A stretch of 64,000 nt of DNA, taken from positions 100,424,542-100,488,541 of the forward strand of contig OV050032.1 in the NCBI GenBank assembly GCA_920105625.2, written 5' to 3'. The notes beneath the pieces are model-generated. The model ran no database searches and was not told the DNA's origin. It saw nothing but the letters and a program-made list of their open reading frames with translations. The translations under genes were made by a program, and so were the position numbers. Within the stretch, counting starts at the first letter, position 1, and each line of letters opens with the position of its first letter. Positions 1 through 11,280 of this stretch are shown here, one piece after another. Source of the stretch: Clusia tigrina (Eukaryota; Arthropoda; Insecta; Diptera; Clusiidae).

Positions 1-196
1 AAACCTTGAAATTTTGTAACAATAAAGTACTCGAGCCTCTTGTCAATTTAAGTTATCGCTCAAAGCTATGCTACCCTTGAGTCCCAAATCAAACACTGAT
101 AAAACTTCAAATGGCCCAAGCTTCTTTACGGTACGTCCTACACCTATCAAAGTTTGCAACATACAAATGCTTGTAACTTTTTACTGGAGCGTCATA
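1..196 (+). repeat. Reference satellite monomer (first full copy)
   Basis: This copy is used as the coordinate reference. Landmarks by monomer position are AATAAAGTACTCGAG at 21-35 (with an XhoI-type CTCGAG at 31-36), CAATTTAAG at 44-52, a pair of AGCTAT words at 51 and 64, CCCTTGAGTCCC at 74-85, CAAATGGCCC at 108-117, TAACTTCTATACGG at 118-131 (CTTTACGG in this copy), GTACGTCC at 131-138, CAAATGCTTG at 164-173, and TAACTTTTTACTGGAGCG at 174-191. CpG sites in the consensus fall at 32, 57, 129, 134 and 190. This copy carries the local variants AAGTTATCGC and GGCCCAAGC. Confidence 0.95.
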
Positions 197-217
197 AAAC
201 CTTGGAATTTTGTAACA
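108..217 (+). repeat. Diverged internal 56-bp direct duplication within the monomer
   Basis: In the consensus, the segment starting at monomer position 108 (CAAATG, four bases, TAACTT...) aligns without gaps to the segment 56 bp downstream (position 164, CAAATG, four bases, TAACTT...), which runs on into the next monomer. By hand I count 6/6 matches in CAAATG, 0/4 in the following four bases, and 29/44 from TAACTT through GTTTGCAACA versus TTTTGTAACA, about 65% overall. A weaker third relative may lie at positions 66-114. A short match also links TACTGGAGCGTCAT (182-195) to TACTCGAGCCTCTT (28-41, 11/14). The range given is the pair as it falls in the first monomer. The same relation should recur in every monomer. 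Confidence 0.75.
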
Positions 218-1567
218 ATAAAGTACTCCAGCCTCTTGTCAATTTAAGCCATCTCTCAAAGCTATGCTACCCTAGAGTCCCAAATCAAACACAGATAAAA
301 CTTCAAATGGCCCTAACTTCTATACGGTACGTCCTACAACTATCAAAGTTGGCAACATTCAAATGCTTGTAACTTTTTACTGGAGCGTCATAAAACCTTG
401 AAATTTTCTAACAATGAAGTACCCTAACCTCTTGTCAATTTAAGCTATCACCCAAACTATGCTACCCTAGAGTCCCAAATCAAACACTGATAAAACTTCA
501 AATGGCTCTAACTTCTTTACGGTACGTCCTACACATATCAAAGTTTGCAACATACAAATGCTTGTAACTTTTTACTGGAGCGTCATAAAACCTTGAAATT
601 TTGTAACAATAAAGTACTCGAGCCTCTTGTCAATTTAAGATATCGCTCAAAGCTATGCTACCCTTGAGTCCCAAATGAAACACTGATAAAACTTCAAACG
701 CCCCTAACTTCTTTACGGTACGTCCTACGCCTATCAAAGTTTGCAAAATACAAATGCTTGTAACTTTTTACTGGAGCTTCATAAAACCTTGAAATTTTGT
801 AACAATAAAGTACTCGAGCCTCTTGTCAATTTAAGCTATCGCTCAAAGCTATGCTACCCTTGAGTCCCAAATCAAACACTGATAAAACTTCAAATGGCCC
901 TAACTTCTATACGGTACGTCCTACACCTATCAAAGTTTGCAACATACAAATGCTTGTAACTTTTTACTGGAGCGTCATAAAACCTTGAAATTTTGTAACA
1001 ATGAAGTACCCGAGCCTCTTGTCAATTTAAGCTATCGCTCAAAGCTATGCTACCCTAGAGTCCCAAATCAAACACTGATAAAACTTCAAATGGCTCTAAC
1101 TTCTATACGGTACGTCCTACACCTATCAAAGTTTGCAACATACAAATGCTTGTAACTTTTTACTGGAGCGTCATAAAACCTTGAAATTATGTAACAATAA
1201 AGTACTCGAGAATCTTGTCAATTTAAGCTATCGCTCAAAGCTATGCTACCTCTGAGTCTCAAATCAAACACTGATAAAACTTCAAATGGCCCCAAATTCT
1301 TTACGGTACGTCCTACACCTATCAAAGTTTGCAACATACAAATGCTTGTAACTTTTTACTGGAGCGTCATAAAACCTTGAAATTTTGTAACAATAAAGTA
1401 CTCGAGCCTCTTGTCAATTTAAGCTATCGCTCAAAGCTATGCTACCCTTGAGTCCCGAATCAAACACTGATAAAACTTCAAACGCTTCTAACTTCTTTAC
1501 GGTACGTCCTACACCTATCAAAGTTGGCAACATTCAAATGCTTGTAACTTTTTACTGGAGCGTCACA

Positions 1568-4500
1568 AAACCTTGAAATTTTGTAACAATAAAGTACTCG
1601 AGCCTCTTGTCAATTTAAGTTATCGCTCAAAGCTATGCTACCCTTGAGTCCCAAATCAAACACTGATAAAACTTCAAATGGCCCAAGCTTCTTTACGGTA
1701 CGTCCTACACCTATCAAAGTTTGCAACATACAAATGCTTGTAACTTTTTACTGGAGCGTCATAAAACCTTGGAATTTTGTAACAATAAAGTACTCCAGCC
1801 TCTTGTCAATTTAAGCCATCTCTCAAAGCTATGCTACCCTAGAGTCCCAAATCAAACACAGATAAAACTTCAAATGGCCCTAACTTCTATACGGTACGTC
1901 CTACAACTATCAAAGTTGGCAACATTCAAATGCTTGTAACTTTTTACTGGAGCGTCATAAAACCTTGAAATTTTGTAACAATAAAGTACTCGAGCCTCTT
2001 GCCAATTTAAGCCATCGCTCAAAGCTATGCTACCCCTGAGTCCCAAATCAAACACTGATAAAACTTCAAATGGCCCTAACTTCTATACGGTACGTCCTAC
2101 ACCTATCAAAGTTTGAAACATACAAATGCTTGTAACTTTTTACTGGAGCGTCATAAAACCTTGAAATTTTGTAACAATAAAGTACTCGAGCCTCTTGTCA
2201 ATTTAAGCCATCGCTCAAAGCTATGCTACCTTTGAGTCCCAAATCAAACACTGATAAATCTTCAAACGCCCGTAACTTCTATACGGTACGTCCTACACCT
2301 ATCAAAGTTTGCCACATACAAATGCTTGTAACTTTTTACTGGAGCGTCATAAAACCTTGAAATTTTGTAACAATGAAGTACCCTAGCCTCTTGTCAATTT
2401 AAGCTATCACTCAAAACTATGCTACCCTAGAGTCCCAAATCAAACACTGATAAAACTTCAAATGGCTCTAACTTCTTTACGGTACGTCCTACACATATCA
2501 AAGTTTGCAACATACAAATGCTTGTAACTTTTTACTGGAGCGTCATAAAACCTTGAAATTTTCTAACAATGAAGTACCCTAGCCTCTTGTCAATTTAAGC
2601 TATCACTCAAAACTATGCTACCCTAGAGTCCCAAATCAAACACTGATAAAACTTCAAATGGCTCTAACTTCTTTACGGTACGTCCTACACATATCAAAGT
2701 TTGCAACATACAAATGCTTGTAACTTTTTACTGGAGCGTCATAAAACCTTGAAATTTTGTAACAATAAAGTACTCGAGCCTCTTGTCATTTTAAGATATC
2801 GCTCAAAGCTATGCTACCCTTGAGTCCCAAATGAAACACTGATAAAACTTCAAACGCCCCTAACTTCTTTACGGTACGTCCTACGCCTATCAAAGTTTGC
2901 AAAATACAAATGCTTGTAACTTTTTACTGGAGCTTCATAAAACCTTGAAATTTTGTAACAATAAAGTACTCGAGCCTCTTGTCAATTTAAGCTATCGCTC
3001 AAAGCTATGCTACCCTTGAGTCCCAAATCAAACACTGATAAAACTTCAAATGGCCCTAACTTCTATACGGTACGTCCTACACCTATCAAAGTTTGCAACA
3101 TACAAATGCTTGTAACTTTTTACTGGAGCGTCATAAAACCTTGAAATTTTGTAACAATGAAGTACCCGAGCCTCTTGTCAATTTAAGCTATCGCTCAAAG
3201 CTATGCTACCGTAGAGTCCCAAATCAAACACTGATAAAACTTCAAATGGCTCTAACTTCTATACGGTACGTCCTACACCTATCAAAGTTTGCAACATACA
3301 AATGCTTGTAACTTTTTACTGGAGCGTCATAAAACCTTGAAATTATGTAACAATAAAGTACTCGAGAATCTTGTCAATTTAAGCTATCGCTCAAAGCTAT
3401 GCTACCCCTGAGTCTCAAATCAAACACTGATAAAACTTCAAATGGCCCCAAATTCTTTACGGTACGTCCTACACCTATCAAAGTTTGCAACATACAAATG
3501 CTTGTAACTTTTTACTGGAGCGTCATAAAACCTTGAAATTTTGTAACAATAAAGTACTCGAGCCTCTTGTCAATTTAAGCTATCGCTCAAAGCTATGCTA
3601 CCCTTGAGTCCCAAATCAAACACTGATAAATCTTCAAACGCCCGTAACTTCTATACGGTACGTCCTACACCTATCAAAGTTTGCCACATACAAATGCTTG
3701 TAACTTTTTACAGGAGCGTCATAAAACCTTGAAAATTTGTAACAATGAAGTACCCGAGCCTCTTGTCAATTTAATCTATCACTCAAAACTATGCTACCCT
3801 AGAGTCCCAAATCAAACACTGATAAAACTTCAAATGGCTCTAACTTCTTTACGGTACGTCCTACACATATCAAAGTTTGCAACATACAAATGCTTGTAAC
3901 TTTTTACTGGAGCGTCATAAAACCTTGAAATTTTGTAACAATAAAGTACTCGAGCCTCTTGTCAATTTAAGCTATCGCTCAAAGCTATGCTACCCTTGAG
4001 TCCCAAATCAAACACTGATAAAGCTTCAAACGCCCCTAACTTCTTTACGGTACGTCCTACACTTATCAAAGTTGGCAACATTCAAATGCTTGTAACTTTT
4101 TACTGGAGTGTCATAAAACCTTGAAATTTTGTAACAATAAAGTACTCGAGCCTCTTGTCAATTTAAAATATCGCTCAAAGCTATGCTACCCTTGAGTCCC
4201 AAATCAAACACTGATAAATCTTCAAACGCCCGTAACTTCTATACGGTACGTCCTACACCTATCAAAGTTTGCCACATACAAATGCTTGTAACTTTTTACT
4301 GGAGCGTCATAAAACCTTGAAATTTTGTAACAATGAAGTACCCGAGCTTCTTGTCAATTTAAGCTATCACTCAAAACTATGCTACCCTAGAGTCCCAAAT
4401 CAAACACTGATAAAACTTCAAATGGCTCTAACTTCTTTACGGTACGTCCTACACATATCAAAGTTTGCAACATACAAATGCTTGTAACTTTTTACTGGAG

Positions 4501-5304
4501 CGTCATAAAAGCTTGAAATTTTGTAACAATAAAGTACTCGAGCCTCTTGTCAATTTAAGCTATCGCTCAAAGCTATCGCTCAAAGCTATGATACCCTTGA
4601 GTCCCAAATCAAACACTGATAAAGCTTCAAACGCCCCTAACTTCTTTACGGTACGTCCTACTCCTATCAAAGTTTGCAACATACACATGCTTGTAACTTT
4701 TTACTGGAGCGCCATAAAACCTTGAAATTTTGTAACAATAAAGTACTCGAGCCTCTTGCCAATTTAAGCTATCGCTCAAAGCTATGCTACCCTTGAGTCC
4801 CAAATCAAACACTGATAAAACTTCAAATGGCCCTAACTTCTATACGGTACGTCCTACACCTATCAAAGTTTGCAACATACAAATGCTTGTAACTTTTTAC
4901 TGGAGCGTTATAAAACCTTGAAATTTTGTAACAATGAAGTACCCGAGCCTCTTGTCAATTTAAGCTATCGCTCAAAGCTATGCTACCCTAGAGTCCCAAA
5001 TCAAACACTGATAAAACTTCAAATGGCTCTAACTTCTATACGGTACGTCCTACACCTATCAAAGTTTGCAACATACAAATGCTGTTAACTTTTTACTGGA
5101 GCGTCATAAAACCTTGAAATTATGTAACAATAAAGTACTCGAGCCTCTTGTCAATTTAAGCTATCGCTCAAAGCTATGCTACCCTTGAGTCCCGAATCAA
5201 ACACTGATAAAACTTCAAACGCTTCTAACTTCTTTACGGTACGTCCTACACCTATCAAAGTTGGCAACATTCAAATGCTTGTAACTTTTTACTGGAGCGT
5301 CATA
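1568..5304. repeat. Expanded HOR, copy 2 (19 monomers)
   Basis: Opens with the same two marker monomers as position 1 (GGCCCAAGC at 1680). It then carries three extra monomers before rejoining the copy 1 order at the AAGATATC monomer (g at 2795, exactly 11 x 196 after the first at 639). The next GGCCCAAGC start is at about 5305, 3,737 bp later, which is 19 x 196 plus the 13-bp insertion at about 4570. The copy therefore looks like copy 1 with insertion of related monomers. Confidence 0.65.
4508..4716 (+). repeat. 209-bp monomer with a 13-bp tandem insertion
   Basis: AGCTATCGCTCAA at 4558-4570 is repeated at 4571-4583 and followed by AGCTATG. The normal monomer already has two AGCTAT words 13 bp apart here (positions 51 and 64), so one round of slippage on that pair explains the insertion. 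It is the only such copy seen, and it shifts the spacing of all markers across it by 13 bp. Confidence 0.92.
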
Positions 5305-8300
5305 AAACCTTGAAATTTTGTAACAATAAAGTACTCGAGCCTCTTGTCAATTTAAGTTATCGCTCAAAGCTATGCTACCCTTGAGTCCCAAATCAAACAC
5401 TGATAAAACTTCAAATGGCCCAAGCTTCTTTACGGTACGTCCTACACCTATCAAAGTTTGCAACATACAAATGCTTGTAACTTTTTACTGGAGCGTCATA
5501 AAACCTTGGAATTTTGTAACAATAAAGTACTCCAGCCTCTTGTCAATTTAAGCCATCTCTCAAAGCTATGCTACCCTAGAGTCCCAAATCAAACACAGAT
5601 AAAACTTCAAATGGCCCTAACTTCTATACGGTACGTCCTACAACTATCAAAGTTTGCCACATTCAAATGCTTGTAACTTTTTACTGGAGCGTCATAAAAC
5701 CTTGAAATTTTGTAACAATAAAGTACTCGAGCCTCTTGTCAATTTAAGTTATCGCTCAAAGCTATGCTACCCTTGAGTCCCAAATCAAACACTGATAAAA
5801 CTTCAAATGGCCCAAGCTTCTTCACGGTACGTCCTACACCTATCAAAGTTTGCCACATACAAATGCTTGTAACTTTTTACTGGAGCGTCATAAAACCTTG
5901 AAATTTTGTAACAATGAATTACCCTAGCCTCTTGTCAATTTAAGCTATCACTCAAAACTATGCTACCCTAGAGTCCCAAATCAAACACTGATAAAACTTC
6001 AAATGGCTCTAACTTCTTTACGGTACGTCCTACACATATCAAAGTTTGCAACATACAAATGCTTGTAACTTTTTACTGGAGCGTCATAAAACCTTGAAAT
6101 TTTGTAACAATAAAGTACTCGAGCCTCTTGTCAATTTAAGATATCGCTCAAAGCTATGCTACCCTTGAGTCCCAAATGAAACACTGATAAAACTTCAAAC
6201 GCCCCTAACTTCTTTACGGTACGTCCTACGCCTATCAAAGTTTGCAAAATACAAATGCTTGTAACTTTTTACTGGAGCTTCATAAAACCTTGAAATTTTG
6301 TAACAATAAAGTACTCGAGCCTCTTGTCAATTTAAGCCATCGCTCAAAGCTATGCTACCCTAGAGTCCCAAATCAAACACTGATAAAACTTCAAATGCCC
6401 CTAACTTCTTTACGGTACGTCCTACACCTATCAAAGTTTGCAACATACAAATGCTTGTAACTTTTTACTGGAGCGTCATAAAACCTTGAAATTTTGTAAC
6501 AATGAAGTACCCGAGCCTCTTGTCAATTTAAGCTATCGCTCAAAGCTATGCTACCCTAGAGTCCCAAATCAAACACTGATAAAACTTCAAATGGCTCTAA
6601 CTTCTATACGGTACGTCCTACACCTATCAAAGTTTGCAACATACAAATGCTTGTAACTTTTTACTGGAGCGTCATAAAACCTTGAAATTATGTAACAATA
6701 AAGTACTCGAGCCTCTTGTCAATTTAAGCTATCGCTCAAAGCTATGCTACCCCTGAGTCTCAAATCAAACACTGATAAAACTTCAAATGGCCCCAACTTC
6801 TTTACGGTACGTCCTACACCTATCAAAGTTTGCAACATACAAATGCTTGTAACTTTTTACTGGTGCGTCATAAAACCTTGAAATTTTGTAACAATAAAGT
6901 ACTCGAGCCTCTTGTCAATTTAAGCTATCGCTCAAAGCTATGCTACCCTTGAGTCCCAAATCAAACACTGATAAAGCTTCAAACGCCCCTAACTTCTTTA
7001 CGGTACGTCCTACACTTATCAAAGTTGGCAACATTCAAATGCTTGTAACTTTTTACTGGAGCGTCATAAAACCTTGAAATTTTGTAACAATAAAGTACTC
7101 GAGCCTCTTGTCAATTTAAGTTATCGCTCAAAGCTATGCTACCCTTGAGTCCCAAATCAAACACTGATAAATCTTCAAACGCCCGTAACTTCTATACGGT
7201 ACGTCCTACACCTATCAAAGTTTGCCACATACAAATGCTTGTAACTTTTTACTGGAGCGTCATAAAACCTTGAAATTTTGTAACAATAAAGTACTCGAGC
7301 CTCTTGTCAATTTAAGCTATCGCTCAAAGCTATGCTACCCTTGAGTCCCAAATGAAACACTGATAGAGCTTCAAACGCCCCTAACTTCTTTACGGTACGT
7401 CCTACGCCTATCAAAGTTTGCAACATACACATGCTTGTAACTTTTTACTGGAGCGTCATAAAACCTTGAAATTTTGTAACAATAAAGTACTCGAGCCTCT
7501 TGTCAATTTAAGCTATCGCTCAAAGCTATGCTACCCTTGAGTCCCAAATCAAACACTGATAAAACTTCAAATGGCCCTAACTTCTATACGGTACGTCCTA
7601 CACCTATCAAAGTTTGCAACATACAAATGCTTGTAACTTTTTACTGGAGCGTTATAAAACCTTGAAATTTTGTAACAATGAAGTACCCGAGCCTCTTGTC
7701 AATTTAAGCTATCGCTCAAAGCTATGCTACCCTAGAGTCCCAAATCAAACACTGATAAAACTTCAAATGGCTCTAACTTCTATACGGTACGTCCTACACC
7801 TATCAAAGTTTGCAACATTCAAATGCTTGTAACTTTTTACTGGAGCGTCATAAAACCTTGAAATTTTGTAACAATAAAGTACTCGAGCCTCTTGTCAATT
7901 TAAGTTATCGCTCAAAGCTATGCTACCTTGAGTCCCAAATCAAACACTGATAAAACTTCAAATGGCCCTAGCTTCTTTACGGTACGTCCTACACCTATCA
8001 AAGTTTGCAACATACAAATGCTTGTAACTTTTTACTGGAGCGTCATAAAACCTAGAAATTTTGTAACAATGAAGTTCTCGAGCCTCTTGTCAATTTAAGT
8101 TATCGCTCAAAGCTATGCTACCCTTGAGTCCCAAATCAAACACTGATAAAACTTCAAACGCCCCTAACTTCTTTACGGTACGTCCTACACCTATCAAAGT
8201 TTGCAACATACAAATGCTTGTAACTTTTTACTGGAGCGTCATAAAACCTAGAAATTTTGTAACAATAAAGTACTCGAGCCTCTTGTCAATTTAAGCTATC

Positions 8301-11280
8301 GCTCAAAGCTATGCTACCCTTGAGTCCCAAATCAAGCACTGATAAAACTTCAAATGGCTCTAACTTCTTTACGGTACGTCCTACGCCTATCAAAGTTTGC
8401 AACATACAAATGCTTGTAACTTTTTACTGGAGCGTCATAAAACCGTGAAATTATGTAACAATAAAGTACTCGAGCCTCTTGTCAATTTAAGCTATCGCTC
8501 AAAGCTATGCTACCCCTGAGTCTCAAATCAAACACTGATAAAACTTCAAATGGCCCTAACTTATTTACGGTACATCCTACACCTATCAAAGTTTGCAACA
8601 TACAAATGCTTGTAACTTTTTACTGGAGCGTCATAAAACCTTGAAATTTTGTACCAATAAAGTACTCGAGCCTCTTGTCAATTTAAGCTATCGCTCAAAG
8701 CTATGCTACCCTAGAGTCCCAAATCAAACACTGATAAAACTTCAAATGGCTCTAACTTCTATAAGGTACGTCCTACACCTATCAAAGTTTGCAACATACA
8801 AATGCTTGTAACTTTTTACTGGAGCGTCATAAAACCTTGAAATTTTGTAACAATAAAGTACTCGAGCCTCTTGTCAATTTAAGCCATCGCTCAAAGCTAT
8901 GCTACCCTTGAGTCCCAAATCAAACACTGATAAATCTTCAAACGCCCCTAACTTCTATACGGTACGTCCTACACCTATCAAAGTTTGCCACATACAAATG
9001 CTTGTAACTTTTTACTGGAGCGTCATAAAACCTTGAAATTTTGTAACAATGAAGTACCCGAGCCTCTTGTCAATTTAAGCTATCACTCAAAGCTATGCTA
9101 CCCTAGAGTCCCAAATCAAACACTGATTAGACTTCAAATGACTCTAACTTCTTTACGGTACGTCCTACACATATCAAAGTTTGCAACATACAAATGCTTG
9201 TAACTTTTTACTGGAGCGTCATAAAACCTTGAAATTTTGTAACAATAAAGTATTCGAGCCTCTTGTCAATTTAAGCTATCGCTCAAAGCTATGCTACCCT
9301 TGAGTCCCAAATGAAACACTGACAAAGCTTCAAACGCCCCTAACTTCTTTACAGTACGTCCTACGCCTATCAAAGTTTGCAACATACAAATGCTTGTAAC
9401 TTTTTACTGGAGCGTCATAAAACCTTGAAATTTTGTAACAATAAAGTACTCGAGCCTCTTGTCAATTTAAGCTATCGCGCAAAGCTATGCTACCCTTGAG
9501 TCCCAAATCAAACACTGATAAAACTTCAAATGGCCCTAACTTCTATACGGTACGTCTTACACCTATCAAAGTTTGCAACAATCAAATGCTTGTAACTTTT
9601 TACTGGAGCGTCATAAAACCTTGAAATTTTGTAACAATGAAGTACCCGAGCCTCTTGTCAATTTAAGCTATCGCTCAAAGGTATGCTACCCTAGAGTCCC
9701 AAATCAAACACTGATAAAACTTCAAATGGCTCTAACTTCTATACGGTACGTCCTACACCTATCAATGTTTGCAACATACAAATGCTTGTAACTTTTTACT
9801 GGAGCGTCATAAAACCTTGAAATTATGTAACAATAAAGTACTCGAGCCTCTTGTCAATTTAAGCTATCGCTCAAAGCTATGCTACCCCTGAGTCTCAAAT
9901 CAAACACTGATAAAACTTCAAATGGCCCTAATTTCTTTACGGTAAGTCCTACACCTATCAAAGTTTGCAACATACAAATGCTTGTAACTTTTTACTGGAG
10001 CGTCATAAAACCTTGAAATTTTGCAACAATAAAGTACTCGAGCCTCTTGTCAATTTAAGCTATCGCTCAAAGCTATGCTACCCTTGAGTCCCAAATCAAA
10101 CACTGATAAAACTTCAAACGCCCCTAACTTCTTTACGGTACGTCCTACACTTATCAAAGTTGGCAACATTCAAATGCTTGTAACTTTTTACTGGAGCGTC
10201 ATAAAACCTTGAAATTTTGTAACAATAAAGTACTCGAGCCTCTTGTCAATTTAAGTTATCGCTCAAAGCTATGCTACCCTTGAATCCCAAATCAAACACT
10301 GATAAAACTTCAAATGGCCCTAGATTCTTTACGGTACGTCCTACACCTATCAAAGTTTGCAACATACAAATGCTTGTAACTTTTTACTGGAGCGTCATAA
10401 AACCTTGAAATTTTGTAACAATGAAGTATCGAGCCTCTTGTAAATTTAAGCTATCGCTCAAAGCTATGCTACCCTAGAGTCCCAAATCAAACACTGACAA
10501 AACTTCAAACGCCCCTAACTTCTTTACGGTACGTCCTACACATATCAAAGTTTGCAACATTCAAATGCTTGCAACTTTTTACTGGAGCGTCATAAAACCT
10601 TGAAATTTTGTAACAATGAAGTACTCGAGCCTCTTGTCAATTTAAGTTATCGCTCAAAGCTATGCTACCCTTGAGTCCCAAATCAAACACTGATAAAACT
10701 TCAAACGCCCCTAACTTCTTTACGGTACGTCCTACACCTATCAAAGTTTGCAACATACAAATGCTTGTAACTTTTTACTGGAGCGTCATAAAACCTTGAA
10801 ATTTTGTAACAATAAAGTACTCGAGCCTCTTGTCAATTTAAGCTATCGCTCAAAGCTATGCTACCCTTGAGTCCCAAATCAAACACTGATAAAACTTCAA
10901 ATGGCCCTAACTTCTTTACGGTACGTCCTACACCTATCAAAGTTTGCAACATACAAATGCTTGTAACTTTTTACTGGAGCGTCATAAAACCTTGAAATTT
11001 TGTAACAATGAAGTACCCGAGCCTCTTGTCAATTTAAGCTATCGCTCAAAGCTATGCTACCCTTGAGTCCCAAATGAAACACTGACAAAGCTTCAAACGC
11101 CCCTAACTTCTTTACGGTACGTCCTACGCCTATCAAAGTTTGCAACATACAAATGCTGGTAACTTTTTACTGGAGCGTCATAAAACCTTGAAATTTTGTA
11201 ACAATAAAGTACTCGACCCTCTTATCAATTTAAGCTATCGCTCAAAGCTATGCTACCCTTAAGTCCCAAATCAAACACTG
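5305..11280. repeat. Domain A satellite, irregular HOR stretch
   Basis: Restarts with the GGCCCAAGC monomer (5417, repeated at 5809) and reaches the AAGATATC marker at 6140, which is 17 x 196 + 13 bp after the one at 2795. A monomer with GCGTTATAAAACC is shared between about 4,908 and 7,651 (14 monomers apart). A monomer with a one-base deletion, AATGAAGTATCGAG, appears near 10,422 and again about nine monomers later near 12,183. No interruption of the satellite was found. Confidence 0.7.

Larger units (their letters stand above)
1..1567. repeat. 8-monomer HOR, copy 1
   Basis: Eight monomers. The first is marked by AAGTTATCGC plus GGCCCAAGC, the fourth by AAGATATC, CCAAATGAAAC and GAGCTTCATAA, the seventh by AAATTATG and GAGAATCTTG, and the eighth by CCCGAATC and CGCTTCTAAC. 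The sequence beginning at 1568 repeats the first two monomers. Length is 8 x 196 minus 1, the missing base being in the ATCACCCAAACTATG stretch near 450. Confidence 0.75.

Noticed and set aside
31..36. CTCGAG as a functional regulatory palindrome
   Set aside because: It is a six-base palindrome lost in many monomers (CCCGAG, CTCAAG, CTCGAT), with no sign of special conservation.
154..372. 72-codon open frames repeated many times across the window
   Set aside because: They start at TTG in the TTTGCAACATAC stretch, recur at multiples of 196 bp, span just over one monomer, and differ only by monomer polymorphism. No codon-level constraint or gene context is visible.
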